DNA of 64,000 nucleotides, taken from the NCBI GenBank assembly GCA_963705635.1, contig CAVPKH010000004.1, forward strand, positions 1,054,001 to 1,118,000, given 5' to 3'. This DNA is from VRUE01 sp963705635. GTDB lineage: Bacteria; Actinomycetota; Thermoleophilia; Solirubrobacterales; 70-9. Within the stretch, counting starts at the first letter, position 1; each line of letters opens with the position of its first letter. A program made the position numbers and the translations under genes. Below are positions 1 to 8,366 of this stretch, piece by piece. The notes under the pieces were generated by a model, which saw nothing but the letters and a program-made list of their open reading frames with translations, did not search any database and was not told where the DNA came from.

Positions 1-2202
1 CGCGACGGCTCGCAGGCGAATGCTGGCCGAGCCGCTGACGTAGCGGAAGCGGTAGCTGGCGTGAAAGCGACCGCCGTGGTCGCTGCGGGTGATGAGGACG
101 GGGCGCCAGCGCTTGGCGGCCTCCTCGTAGTACTGGATCGCGACCAGCTTCCCCCGCCGCGGCAGCGAGGCGCCATGGGCGCGCACGCGGCCGTGAAAGC
201 GCACCGCCTCGCCGGTGCGCAGGGCTCTCGGGGCAGCGGCAAGGTCGATGCCGCCGCGGACGCGCAGCGTCAGCGGGCTGCGACTCGCCTGATCGAACTG
301 CGCCTCGCCGGCGAAGGAGACCGCCAGCCGGCGCGACGTGCCGGCGGCAAGCCCGAGGCGAAACCCGCCGTGCGGCCCGGTGCTGAGCGCCTCGACGCGT
401 GCCCGCCCCAGCGCCCCGCGCGACGGCCGTGAGACGACCCGCAGAGCGCGATCGGCCAGGCCGGCTCCATCGGCGCTGACGAGGCGGCCGCTGAGCATCG
501 CCCCAACCCCAAATGGCACCGTCAGCTCGGTGCCATTGCGCCCGTGCCAGCCCAGCCTGGCGAAGATCCGCGCCTTGCCGCGGGGCGGCTCGACCGCCTT
601 GGCCTGCTTGATCCCCGCCACGGCTTCCCCCGCCACCTTGCGCACCGTCATCTCGACGCCATCGGCGCGACGCGTGCTGGAGGCGGTGTTGCCGGCGCTG
701 TCCACCGCATCGGCGCGGAACACGTAAGTGCCGGGGCCGAGATCGCTCGGCAGGCGGGCGAGGAGCTGGGCGTCGGCGGCGGCCGGTCCGCGGGTGAATT
801 TCGCCGCCAGCTCGGTCCACTGCTGGCTGTCGAGCCGGCGGTAGTGAATCTCCCCGCTCGCCGGGCCGGAATGCGCGTCGGTGATCTGGGCGCCGATCTG
901 GTCGGGCACGGCGCCGCCGGCCGCGGGCGGGCTGAAGGCGACGCCGGGGGGGACGTCGTCGAAGCGCAGCAGTAGCGAGGCCGCCGCGGACGGCGCCTCG
1001 TTGCCGGCCTCGTCGCGTAGCCAGACGCTGAGCGAGAAGACGCCCGCCCGTGGCGCGAAGAGGTTCTGCAGGGCGCCGAGGTTGCGCCCGGGGACGAACT
1101 TGACCCCGCTGTCGTAGCCGGCCGGGCCCTCGATGCGCCAGGAGGCGCCGCCGATCGGGCTCGCCGGGCCCTGGTCGGGATTGGCCCAGGAGAGGTCGAA
1201 GTCGTTCGTGCGCCGCCAGACGTCGCCACCGGCAAGCGCGAGGTTGCGGGGGTGGGCCGGCGGGTTGTTGTCGATGTAGAAAGTCTGGTCCGGGGTGCAG
1301 GCGCCGTTGCCGGCGAAGTCGGTGACGCAATGGTGGATGCCGTGAGGGCCGTCGCTGAAGCGGTTGGTGTCGATCACGGCGCCAGCGGAGACCCCGAGGT
1401 CACAGGGACGCATCTGGGTTGCCTCCCACACCCCGCCGATCAGCGCTTTCGCGCAGCCGTACTCGGTGAGGTTGGCGCGGGCGCCGTCGACGGAGGTCTC
1501 GCCGTAACGGACACCGCCGCCGACGTCGCTCCCCCAGAAGCTGACCCCCTGGGCGCCGCGCCGCCAGCCGCCGGCGGTGATCTCGCCGCCGACCGCGGCC
1601 GCTGGCGCCGAGTCGTCCTGGATGGTGATCGTGAGGGCGCGGATCGCCGACCAGGAGCCCGGGTCGAGGCTGCACCACTTGCTTTCGGCCCTGGCGCAGA
1701 GCAGGCGGTCCTCGAGCGCCGGCTGAGCGGGATTGAAGCCAGCGACGAACTCGCGCGGAGTCGTGTCGGTGGAGCCGGCCGCGGCGAAGACGTCGAAGCC
1801 GCCGTTCCAGGTGCCGACTCCGATCCGCTGCTCGATGCCGTCGTGCAGCGCGTGCCACCAGGTGCCCCGCACCTGGGAGATCCCGGTCCCGGCCGGGGCC
1901 TCCCAGCGCCAGCGGGCAAAACGGGTGCCGCTCACGGTCGACTGCCCCTCGCGGCTGAAGCTCTTCAGGTGGGCGCCGTCGAACGGATCCTGGCCGGCCG
2001 GCGGCACGCACCAGCCGTCCGGGCGGAACTTGGCGCCAGCGGTCGTGTCGGCCCAGCTGGCATCCGCGCCGATGTACCAGCCGCACTGGGCGACGGCGTA
2101 CTTGCCGGCGCTCGCCTCCTTGGCCGCCAGCAGCAAGAGCGCCAAGGCAAGCCCAATACCCATTGCAACGATGCGGCCGAAGCCGCCACGTGTACCCGAC
2201 AT
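1..2202 (-). CDS. Secreted multi-domain protein, C-terminus cut by window edge
   Basis: An open frame of 734 codons runs from an ATG at 2202 to base 1 without a stop, so the C-terminus is outside the window. The start is supported by AAGGAGG eight bases upstream. The N-terminus is a classical signal peptide (basic stretch, then GIGLALALLLLAA, cleavage near EASA-GK). The mature part starts with KYAVAQCGWYIGAD, continues with a predicted beta-rich lectin-like region, then Ig-like or fibronectin-like modules around residues 390-560 (DVPPGVAFSPP, DSAGNTASSTRR), and ends in carboxypeptidase-regulatory-like repeats (GTELTVPFGVGAMLSGRLVS, then HGGRFHASYRFRYVSGSA). It is probably exported and cell-surface or extracellular. 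No catalytic motif was recognised. It is transcribed away from the divergent Mrp gene. Confidence 0.8.
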   Translation of the reverse strand, partial: MSGTRGGFGRIVAMGIGLALALLLLAAKEASAGKYAVAQCGWYIGADASWADTTAGAKFRPDGWCVPPAGQDPFDGAHLKSFSREGQSTVSGTRFARWRWEAPAGTGISQVRGTWWHALHDGIEQRIGVGTWNGGFDVFAAAGSTDTTPREFVAGFNPAQPALEDRLLCARAESKWCSLDPGSWSAIRALTITIQDDSAPAAAVGGEITAGGWRRGAQGVSFWGSDVGGGVRYGETSVDGARANLTEYGCAKALIGGVWEATQMRPCDLGVSAGAVIDTNRFSDGPHGIHHCVTDFAGNGACTPDQTFYIDNNPPAHPRNLALAGGDVWRRTNDFDLSWANPDQGPASPIGGASWRIEGPAGYDSGVKFVPGRNLGALQNLFAPRAGVFSLSVWLRDEAGNEAPSAAASLLLRFDDVPPGVAFSPPAAGGAVPDQIGAQITDAHSGPASGEIHYRRLDSQQWTELAAKFTRGPAAADAQLLARLPSDLGPGTYVFRADAVDSAGNTASSTRRADGVEMTVRKVAGEAVAGIKQAKAVEPPRGKARIFARLGWHGRNGTELTVPFGVGAMLSGRLVSADGAGLADRALRVVSRPSRGALGRARVEALSTGPHGGFRLGLAAGTSRRLAVSFAGEAQFDQASRSPLTLRVRGGIDLAAAPRALRTGEAVRFHGRVRAHGASLPRRGKLVAIQYYEEAAKRWRPVLITRSDHGGRFHASYRFRYVSGSASIRLRAVA

Positions 2203-2314
2203 AAACCCTCCTTCGATCGACAGCACTTGAAGGGCTAAGGGAATGGCGGCAAGATCTCTCCCCCCTGGCGCTGCAGAATGGCCCGACGGCTGCCGCCGGG
2301 GCGCCTTTGCGAGA

Positions 2315-3472
2315 ATGGCCCCAATGCCACTTCCCACGCAGGATCAGATAACCGAGAAGCTGCGCGCCGTGATCGACCCTGAGCTGCGGCGCTCGATCGT
2401 CGAGCTGGGCATGGTCCGCTCGATCGAGGTCAAGGACGACGGTCGGGTCGAGGTCGTCGTCTCGCTGACCACGGCTGGCTGCCCGATCCGCTCGCACTTC
2501 GAACAAGCGGTCGCCAAACAGGTCTCCGAGCTCGACGGGGTGACCGCGGTCGCGGTCGGCTTCGACGTCCTCTCCGACGAGGAGAAAGGCGCCCTGCAGA
2601 AAACGCTCGGCCGCGGCAAGCTGCCGGAGGGCGCCCTGGCCCAGGTGAAAAACGTGATCTGCGTCGCCTCCGGCAAGGGCGGCGTCGGCAAGTCGACGAT
2701 GACCGCCAACCTGGCGGCGGCGCTGAGCGCCGAAGGCCACCCCGCCGGAGCGCTCGATTGCGACGTCTACGGCTACTCGATCCCGCGCATGCTCGGCGTA
2801 AACCGCAAGCCCGAGGTCAACGGCGAGCGCAAGATCCTGCCGCTGGAGGCCGCGGGCGGCGTCAAGGTGATGTCGATCGGCTTCTTCGTCGAGGAGAACT
2901 CCGCCGTGGTCTGGCGCGGGCCAATGCTGCACAAGGCGATCCAGCAGTTCCTCGAGGACGTCGCCTGGGGCGAGCTGGAGTACCTGCTGCTCGACCTGCC
3001 GCCGGGGACCGGCGACGTCTCGATGACGCTTGCCCAGCTGCTGCCCCAGGCCAAGTTCCTCATCGTCACCACGCCGCAGCCGGCGGCGCAGTCCGTCGCC
3101 AAACGCGGTGCGGACATGGCGCTCAAGTTCGATCTCGAGCTGCTCGGCGCGATCGAGAACATGTCGGGCTTCACCACCCCCGACGGGGAGCGCTTGACGA
3201 TCTTCGGCGAGGGCGGCGGTCAGCTGCTCGCCGACGAACTCGACATCCCGCTGCTGGGCAAGGTGCCGCTCTCCGAGGCGCTGCGCGAACACGCCGATGC
3301 CGGCACGCCGCTGGTCACCGCCGAACCCGACTCGCCGGCCGCCCAGGCGATCCGCCAGGCCGCCCGCGGCATCGTCGCCGCCACCCCCCAGGAGCTGCCG
3401 GTGCTGCAGGCGACGCCGGCGGCTGCCGAAGCGCCGCCGGTCAGCGGCATCCCGCTCCCCGTCGTCCAGTAG
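2315..3472 (+). CDS. mrp: Mrp/NBP35-type P-loop ATPase, iron-sulfur carrier family
   Basis: The protein is about 385 residues. Residues 10-85 form a MIP18/DUF59 domain (LRAVIDPELRRSIVELGMV). It is followed by the ATPase domain with the deviant Walker A GKGGVGKST near residue 120 and the family motif LDLPPGTGDVSMTLAQ. Mrp/ApbC proteins assemble or carry Fe-S clusters as dimers in the cytoplasm. The usual CxxC that bridges the cluster is absent: the position after ENMS reads GFTTPDGERLTIFGEGGG. Several actinobacterial Mrp proteins are known to lack it, so cluster binding here is uncertain. The open frame reaches back to 2243, but conserved sequence begins at MPLPTQDQI; I prefer the ATG at 2315 (or 2324). 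The C-terminus has an extra Ala/Pro-rich tail of about 30 residues. Confidence 0.93.
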   Translation: MAPMPLPTQDQITEKLRAVIDPELRRSIVELGMVRSIEVKDDGRVEVVVSLTTAGCPIRSHFEQAVAKQVSELDGVTAVAVGFDVLSDEEKGALQKTLGRGKLPEGALAQVKNVICVASGKGGVGKSTMTANLAAALSAEGHPAGALDCDVYGYSIPRMLGVNRKPEVNGERKILPLEAAGGVKVMSIGFFVEENSAVVWRGPMLHKAIQQFLEDVAWGELEYLLLDLPPGTGDVSMTLAQLLPQAKFLIVTTPQPAAQSVAKRGADMALKFDLELLGAIENMSGFTTPDGERLTIFGEGGGQLLADELDIPLLGKVPLSEALREHADAGTPLVTAEPDSPAAQAIRQAARGIVAATPQELPVLQATPAAAEAPPVSGIPLPVVQ

Positions 3473-3475
3473 CGC

Positions 3476-4573
3476 TCAGCTGGCGAAGATCGAGTCTGAC
3501 TGGAACCAGACGGTCTGCCCGGAAATGGCTTTCGGGATCGTCAGCTGCTTCGTGTAGTAGCGGCCGCAGCTGCCGGGGGTCTGCGGGATCTTGACGTGCA
3601 CCCTGAACCGCTTCGCCGCCCGCACCTTGGCCGTGTCAGCGGCGCTGAGGCTCTCCGGGAGCCGGAACACCCCGGCCTTCTTGAAGTGCGCGGAGGCGCT
3701 GCCCAGCGAGAGCCCGCCCTTGGCGCCGGCGAGCGAGTAGGACACGACCACGTCCGCGGGGCGATACGAGGTGTAGCGGATCACCAGTCGGACCTCGTGC
3801 TTCGCGGTGTAGACGAAGGTCCTGGCGCGGGCCACCCGCAGCACGCATGCCCTCGGCAGGTCAACGGTCCACTGGTAGCCGGCCGCCGGGCCCGCCACGC
3901 CGTTCAGCGTCGCCCGCACCTGGAAGAGATGGTCGCCCGGCGCTATGGGTTCGAAGCGCTGACCGCTGCTGCAGGGCGAGAACGGCCCGTTGTCGATCGA
4001 GCATTCGAAGCTGTTGCCGCCGCCGGAGAACGTGAAGACGGCCTTCTGGCTGGCGGTCTCCTTCGGGGGGCCGCTGAGGATCCTTACCGCCCCCGCCGTG
4101 GCGCTCAGGTCAAAGGTCGTGCAACCGGAGTTTTCCGTGACTTCGCCGTGGAGCTGCCTGGCAACGCTGCCGTTCGCTTCCACCGGCAGCGTCGTTTTCA
4201 GACCGACGAGCACGTATCCGGAGGGCTGTTTGATCCATTCGGTGGAGCGCACGGTGAGGACGCCACCCGAGACCGCGCCGACGATCTTGGCGCTCCCGGT
4301 CGGCACGCCCGGGTTCTCGGGAACTTCGTAGAAGTCGAAGGTCCCTTCGAGTTTTTCTCCGCCTGCGTAGTTCAATTGCAGGGTCAGCCCGGTCAGTCCC
4401 TGGCTGCAGGTGTAGGTGCCCTGCCAGGCGCCGGCGAGGGACTGGGCCAGGCTCTGATCGCTGCTCGCGGTCGCGATCGGCGCGGCCAGGCTCGCCGACG
4501 GAGCCAGCGCAAGCACCGCAGCACACGCGATCGAGGTCACCAGCCCTTTCAGGCCCTTGCCGATAAAGCCCAT
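3476..4573 (-). CDS. Secreted protein with a Cys-containing Ig-like module, unknown function
   Basis: This is a 365-residue protein with a signal peptide (MGFIGKGLKGLVTSIACAAVLALAPSASLA). I choose the ATG at 4573 over the in-frame GTG at 4576 because GGAGG lies five bases upstream of the ATG. Residues about 40-160 form a predicted beta-rich domain (AGAWQGTYTCSQGLTGLTLQ). Residues about 175-240 contain a module with FECSIDNGPFSPC and GDHLFQVRATLNGVAG, a pattern seen in many secreted proteins of Solirubrobacter-like bacteria. The C-terminal part is predicted beta strand. No enzyme motif is visible. The stop lies three bases from the convergent mrp stop. Function unknown; export is the only firm inference. 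Confidence 0.8.
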   Translation of the reverse strand: MGFIGKGLKGLVTSIACAAVLALAPSASLAAPIATASSDQSLAQSLAGAWQGTYTCSQGLTGLTLQLNYAGGEKLEGTFDFYEVPENPGVPTGSAKIVGAVSGGVLTVRSTEWIKQPSGYVLVGLKTTLPVEANGSVARQLHGEVTENSGCTTFDLSATAGAVRILSGPPKETASQKAVFTFSGGGNSFECSIDNGPFSPCSSGQRFEPIAPGDHLFQVRATLNGVAGPAAGYQWTVDLPRACVLRVARARTFVYTAKHEVRLVIRYTSYRPADVVVSYSLAGAKGGLSLGSASAHFKKAGVFRLPESLSAADTAKVRAAKRFRVHVKIPQTPGSCGRYYTKQLTIPKAISGQTVWFQSDSIFAS

Positions 4574-4687
4574 CACGCCCTCCGTTCCCGCTCAGTCTCC
4601 GTAACCGGCGTCAGGCGCCGGATCTCGGAGCAAGGCGGCGCGACGATACCAAGGCGCGACCCGCGAGAAGGCGCCTGCCTGCCGCAG

Positions 4688-4735
4688 GCAGCAGGTATCA
4701 GGCCGCGCTCTTGCTCTTGCATCAATGTTCGGGCC
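4688..4735. repeat. Left copy of imperfect direct repeat bracketing the SEC-C/MazF cassette
   Basis: The core TTGCTCTTGCATCAA at 4711-4725 plus TGTTCGG recurs at 6366-6388 with one inserted T. Similarity extends about 25 bases leftward (GCAGGCAGCAGG here, GCAGACAGCAGC there). It lies in the 209-base gap between the secreted protein start and the SEC-C gene stop; nothing else was recognised in that gap. Confidence 0.6.
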
Positions 4736-4782
4736 AATTCGCATAGGGCTGTCGGTGTCACACAACTGAACGGCCCTCGGCC

Positions 4783-5679
4783 TCAACCACAGCAGCGCTT
4801 GTACTTGCGCCCCGAGCTGCACCAGCATGGCTCATTTCGTCCCGGTGGCCAGGCCACGGACTCCCCCGTACTGCCAAGCTCGGCGGCGAAGCGGCTTCTG
4901 GCAGCTCCGCTGTCCGCATCGATGCCATTCTCCTCGGCGAACTCGACGAGTCGCTCCACCCCCAGGGGCGCAACGGACGGCTCGCGACCGGTCTCGTTTC
5001 GCATGGCCCGCAGGCGGGCCTCGATCGTTCGGCAATAGGCATCTGGATCGTTCAGGTCGCTGGCCAGCGACGGCCAACGGGCGAGCGCAGCATCGATCTG
5101 GTCTCTGGGGAACCAGGCGACCGCATAGTGCGTCGCCTTTAAATAGGCGGGATTGGCCCGTTCGGCGAGGCGATCGTCCTCGTCCGGGGGAAGACCATGC
5201 TCAAAGCGGCAGAACCAGCGTTCGCCCCGAAGTTGAGCGATCCAGTCGTAATCCTCGGCGCTCTTTGCCAGATCAAGCGCTTCGTCGTAAGCCTCGAGAG
5301 CGCCCTGGCCGTCGCCCGAGTCCATCCGGGCATTCGCCAGGGTGGAGACGGTCTGCGGATCTCCGACTCGCTCCGCCCGCAACCTCGCGAAGGCCGCCTC
5401 GCCCTCGTCGCGATCGCCTGCCTTCAGCAGGTACCAGGCGAGCATGTCCTGCGCCAGCTCCGGAAGCTCGCATCCAAGCTCGATGGCTCGACGCTGCGCG
5501 CGGACTGCGAGCGCGAAGTCGCCGTCCTCGCCGGCAACCTCTGCCAGCCCGTCGTAGTAGTCCCCCAGCGGGAGATCCTCCGACGGCGCCATCGCCGCAA
5601 TCCGGTCGAGGGCATCCTCGGCCTCGGCAAGCGCCTCCGCGTTTTCGTAGACCGAGAGAAGCTCCGAGACGCTCGCCAC
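4783..5679 (-). CDS. TPR-like protein with C-terminal SEC-C zinc motif
   Basis: The protein is 298 residues. The first ~190 residues are alpha-helical with TPR-like spacing (DDLALAVRAQRRAIELG-type helices, QGALEAYDEALDLAKSAEDYDWIAQLRG). The last 20 residues are a SEC-C motif, GRNEPCWCSSGRKYKRCCG, with the CxC and CC zinc ligands all present, as at the SecA C-terminus. In SecA this motif binds SecB; in stand-alone proteins it is often found beside toxin-antitoxin or stress genes. The start is a GTG at 5679, ten bases after the MazF-like stop, so it is probably co-transcribed with the toxin-antitoxin pair. The role is unknown; a partner-binding or chaperone-like function for the toxin is possible but only an inference from position. 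Confidence 0.82.
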   Translation of the reverse strand: MASVSELLSVYENAEALAEAEDALDRIAAMAPSEDLPLGDYYDGLAEVAGEDGDFALAVRAQRRAIELGCELPELAQDMLAWYLLKAGDRDEGEAAFARLRAERVGDPQTVSTLANARMDSGDGQGALEAYDEALDLAKSAEDYDWIAQLRGERWFCRFEHGLPPDEDDRLAERANPAYLKATHYAVAWFPRDQIDAALARWPSLASDLNDPDAYCRTIEARLRAMRNETGREPSVAPLGVERLVEFAEENGIDADSGAARSRFAAELGSTGESVAWPPGRNEPCWCSSGRKYKRCCG

Positions 5680-5689
5680 GTCGCGAAAG

Positions 5690-6058
5690 TTAGCGAGATC
5701 CCTGGCTGCTCTCGATCCCGAGGATCATCTCCAGGGCCCGCTCAACCTCGTGGAGGGTGTCGAGTCCGGCGCGGCCGACCGGGCGAAGCAGGCGCTTGCG
5801 AGCGACGGCCCTGATGCCGCGGCAGACGGCAACGCTGTCGCGCTCGACGCCTTCCTCGGGGGAAACCTCTGGACGAAGCGGAGAGGCCGCGCGGGAGCTG
5901 GACAACGGGACGATGACGATCAACTCGTCCTCCAGCCCCGCGGAAATCTCATCGACCGAAATCACGATCGCGGGGCGGTTCTTGCCAGGCTCACCCTTCC
6001 GTGCGGCACCGAGCGAAGCGAGCCAGATCTCGCCACGCCGAGGCTCAGTCGATGCCAT
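5690..6058 (-). CDS. MazF/PemK-family toxin (endoribonuclease)
   Basis: The 122-residue protein has the family landmarks RRGEIWLASLG, the GKNRPAIVIS strand and IVIVPLSSS. MazF-like toxins cleave mRNA at short sequences. The ATG overlaps the antitoxin gene by 14 bases, which is the usual coupled arrangement of antitoxin first, toxin second. The conserved acidic/basic active-site context (RP.IVIS, and a Ser/Thr-rich strand) is visible. The C-terminus (HEVERALEMILGIE) is also typical. The exact cleavage specificity cannot be read from sequence. Confidence 0.9.
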   Translation of the reverse strand: MASTEPRRGEIWLASLGAARKGEPGKNRPAIVISVDEISAGLEDELIVIVPLSSSRAASPLRPEVSPEEGVERDSVAVCRGIRAVARKRLLRPVGRAGLDTLHEVERALEMILGIESSQGSR

Positions 6059-6281
6059 CGCCGAGGGTCGCCTCCCACTCGCGGTCCTCGACCTTCACCG
6101 CGCCAGTACCGGCATCCACCCGAGTGGCATCTCGCTCCGCGCGGAAGATCGCCTCGCGGGCAACGTCGTGAGCAAAATCGGCCAGCATTGTCGAAAGAGA
6201 GACACCACGCTCACTCGCCTGATTGGCAAGCAGGTCCCGGGTCTCGCGAGTCACTCGGATCGTGGCGGTCTCCGCAGCCAT
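6045..6281 (-). CDS. MazE-like/ribbon-helix-helix antitoxin
   Basis: The protein is 78 residues. The N-terminal TIRVTRETRDLLANQASERG is a ribbon-helix-helix DNA-binding signature and the tail EDREWEATLGDGID resembles the toxin-binding tail of actinobacterial MazE proteins. It overlaps the toxin start by 14 bases and is the first gene of the three-gene leftward operon (antitoxin, toxin, SEC-C). It probably neutralises the MazF-like toxin and represses the operon. Confidence 0.85.
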   Translation of the reverse strand: MAAETATIRVTRETRDLLANQASERGVSLSTMLADFAHDVAREAIFRAERDATRVDAGTGAVKVEDREWEATLGDGID

Positions 6282-6340
6282 CCCTGCGCATTGTAGCGCT
6301 ATGGCTTAGCGACATGGAATGGCTATTTACGAGCGCGAGG

Positions 6341-6391
6341 CAGACAGCAGCCTCAGGCAGCCGACTTGCTCTTGCATCAATTGTTCGGCCC
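6341..6391. repeat. Right copy of imperfect direct repeat bracketing the SEC-C/MazF cassette
   Basis: It contains TTGCTCTTGCATCAA at 6366-6380 followed by TTGTTCGG, matching the copy at 4711-4732. It lies between the antitoxin start and the cupin stop. The two copies enclose exactly the antitoxin, toxin and SEC-C genes. Confidence 0.6.
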
Positions 6392-6412
6392 CATCTCGGT
6401 GGACGCTCGCCC

Positions 6413-6895
6413 CTATGCCTCGCCATCGAAGTAGTCGGCACGCTCGTCCCCCGGGCGCACGAGGATGTCCACCGCCTCCTCGGGTCGCGGAGCACCCGGT
6501 GGGAAGGTCCGCGCCCAAACCTTGCCCGAGTCGGGGAACTCGTTGACCTCCGGTGCGATCATCGTGCTGACGATCAGCACGCGTACCGGCTGCTCACCGC
6601 GGTTGTCGATCCGGTGGGCGCCGCTGCGGCCCGACGGGAAGGCGACTACCTCGCCTTCTTCAAGCTGTCGCTCATCGTTCAGCGTGCGGAGCGTGGGCTG
6701 GCCGGAGATGACCACCAGGAGCTCCTCGTTGGCATGGTGGATGTGGAGGGGGAAGCTTGAGGAGCCGGGCGGAAGCTCGAACACCGATGCGCCGAGTCGA
6801 TCTGAGCCCGCTTGTCGGCCAAGCCGTGCTCGCCGCCACGAAAACGGCGGCCGATCCTGCTCTTCATCCCAGTTCGGCTCAAAGACGTTAGCCAT
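6413..6895 (-). CDS. Cupin-domain protein
   Basis: The 160-residue protein carries a single conserved cupin barrel around residues 35-110. Metal ligands are visible in PLHIHHANEELLVVISG (His, His, Glu) and the second cupin motif appears as VVAFPSGRSGAHRIDN (His). The C-terminal 45 residues extend beyond the barrel (VWARTFPPGAPRPEEAVDIL). Cupins of this kind include isomerases, dioxygenases and sugar- or metabolite-binding proteins; the substrate cannot be assigned. The gene is monocistronic by spacing. Confidence 0.87.
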   Translation of the reverse strand: MANVFEPNWDEEQDRPPFSWRRARLGRQAGSDRLGASVFELPPGSSSFPLHIHHANEELLVVISGQPTLRTLNDERQLEEGEVVAFPSGRSGAHRIDNRGEQPVRVLIVSTMIAPEVNEFPDSGKVWARTFPPGAPRPEEAVDILVRPGDERADYFDGEA

Positions 6896-6994
6896 GAGCG
6901 GGCAGTATGCAACACCATGCGTGGTTTCACGCGGTCAAGCCGCACCCTGGGGCCGCCAGACCGTCCACCTCAAGTAAAGCGACCAGGGGGATGT

Positions 6995-7024
6995 CGTTAG
7001 ACCCACGGGGACGTGGGTCTAGCG
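6995..7024. terminator. Strong hairpin downstream of the ferredoxin gene
   Basis: TAGACCCACG at 6998-7007 pairs perfectly with CGTGGGTCTA at 7012-7021 around a GGGA loop; three more pairs, one a G-T wobble, extend the stem to 6995-7024. It lies about 65 bases past the ferredoxin stop in its reading direction. No U-run follows, so a terminator is plausible but not proven. A second, weaker stem (CTTGCTC 7054-7060 with GAGCAAG 7072-7078) lies nearer the stop. Confidence 0.55.
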
Positions 7025-7088
7025 AAGGCTACGACGAGAAGCTACAGCTGGTACTTGCTCGCAAACCGCTTGAGCAAGCGGAAAACAA

Positions 7089-7361
7089 TTACGCAGAAGC
7101 CTTGCTCTTGTAGTAGTTCGCGTTGATCTCGGCGTATTTGGCCCACTCAGCCGGCAACTGGTCCTCGGCGAAGCAGGCGTCCACCGGGCAGGCCTCGACG
7201 CAGGCGTCGCAGTCGATGCACTCGTCTGGATCGATGTAGAGCATCTCGACCGAGTCGTAGTCGGGCTCGTCGGGCGTCGGATGGATGCAATCGACCGGAC
7301 AGACCTCGACGCACGAGTTGTCCTTGGTGCCGATGCACGGCTCGGCGATGACGTAGGTCAT
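7089..7361 (-). CDS. fdxA: 7Fe ferredoxin (3Fe-4S/4Fe-4S)
   Basis: I choose the ATG at 7361 (MTYVIAEPCIG), with AGGAGA upstream, giving 90 residues; the longer open frame to 7433 adds an unrelated basic extension. The first cluster motif is C-x7-C-x3-CP (PCIGTKDNSCVEVCPVDCI), typical of a 3Fe-4S site, and the second is CIDCDACVEACPVDAC, a full 4Fe-4S motif. It is a small soluble electron carrier as in mycobacterial and streptomycete FdxA. The gene stands alone and its start faces away from the divergent SDR gene. Confidence 0.94.
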   Translation of the reverse strand: MTYVIAEPCIGTKDNSCVEVCPVDCIHPTPDEPDYDSVEMLYIDPDECIDCDACVEACPVDACFAEDQLPAEWAKYAEINANYYKSKASA

Positions 7362-7484
7362 TCGAGAAGTTCTCCTGGGTCGTCTTTTCGGTGCGCGGTG
7401 AGGAGCTTGGCCCCCACCAAAGCGCGAGCGCACATTTTAGGGATTGCGCGGCGGAAGCGTGAACGCCACTAGCATCGGCTCCCA

Positions 7485-8366
7485 ATGCTGCTGCTGACCG
7501 GAGCGACTGGAAGCGTTGGATCGCGACTGCTGCCGCGACTGCTCGAGCGGGGCGAGGACGTGCGCTGCCTGGTGCGCGAGCCGCGGCGGCTGGGGGCGCG
7601 GCGGGTCGACGTGCAGATCGCCCTCGGCGACCTCGGCGAGATGTCCGACCCCTACCTGGTGCGCCAGGCGCTGCGCGGCGTCGACACCGTGATCCACCTG
7701 GCGGCGACGATCCGCGACCAGCCACCGCACCGAATCGAGGAGCTGAACGGACTGGCGACGGTGAGGCTGCTGCGCGCCGCCGAGCGCAGCGGCGTCAAGC
7801 GCTTCGTCTTCTTCAGCGCCCTTGACGCCTCGGTGGCCCAGCGCACCCGCTTCTTCCGCGCCAAGTGGCTGGCGGAGCGCGCGGTCACCTCCTCCCCCCT
7901 GCAGACGACGATCTTCGCCCCCTCGATCGTCTACGACCGCTCCGACCCCTGGATAACCCTGCTGCGTCGCTTCTCCTTCCTGCCCGTCCTGCCGGTCTCC
8001 GGCGACGGTAAAGCGCGCTTCGAGCCGATCTGGGCGGATGACGCCGCCCGCTGCGTAGTCGCTGCCCTGGCGGGCGGCGAGCGCGAGCGCTACGAGCTGG
8101 CAGGGCCGGAGACGCTCAGCTACGACGAGATGTCGGACCTGGTCAGCCGCATCGCGGGGCGACCCCGCCCGCTCGTCCACCTGCCGCTGCCGCTGGTCCG
8201 ATCGGGCTTGATCGCGATCCGCTCCATTGTCGGCGAGGCCGTGTTTGCAACTTGGGAGGAGGCCGAGCTGATGGAGGTATCGATGCTCAGCGAGCGGGGC
8301 ACGGCCGATGCGAAGGAGCTTGGAGTCGAGCCAAGAAGGATGAGCGATGTCCTGGAGGAGCATTAG
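7485..8366 (+). CDS. NAD(P)-binding atypical SDR (NDUFA9/NmrA-like)
   Basis: The protein is 293 residues with an N-terminal Rossmann motif GATGSVGSRLLPRLLERG, then VIHLAATIRDQP and RFVFFSALDAS, which are hallmarks of atypical SDRs with sugar-epimerase-like folds. The classical YxxxK is not evident (the region reads RTRFFRAKWLAE, retaining a Lys), as in NmrA/NDUFA9-like members that may bind NAD(P) without canonical catalysis. Its 3' end overlaps the following secreted GH26-like gene by 20 bases, so the two are translated together. The substrate is unknown. Confidence 0.85.
   Translation: MLLLTGATGSVGSRLLPRLLERGEDVRCLVREPRRLGARRVDVQIALGDLGEMSDPYLVRQALRGVDTVIHLAATIRDQPPHRIEELNGLATVRLLRAAERSGVKRFVFFSALDASVAQRTRFFRAKWLAERAVTSSPLQTTIFAPSIVYDRSDPWITLLRRFSFLPVLPVSGDGKARFEPIWADDAARCVVAALAGGERERYELAGPETLSYDEMSDLVSRIAGRPRPLVHLPLPLVRSGLIAIRSIVGEAVFATWEEAELMEVSMLSERGTADAKELGVEPRRMSDVLEEH

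Noticed and set aside
1400..3292. 630-codon minus-strand open frame
   Set aside because: It is antisense to mrp and out of frame with the secreted-protein gene that ends at the left edge; its sequence is Arg/Asp/Gly-rich shadow coding typical of high-GC DNA.
6896..7088. tRNA or riboswitch in the gap with two hairpins
   Set aside because: No cloverleaf or CCA-type acceptor could be folded; hairpins fit a terminator region behind the ferredoxin gene.
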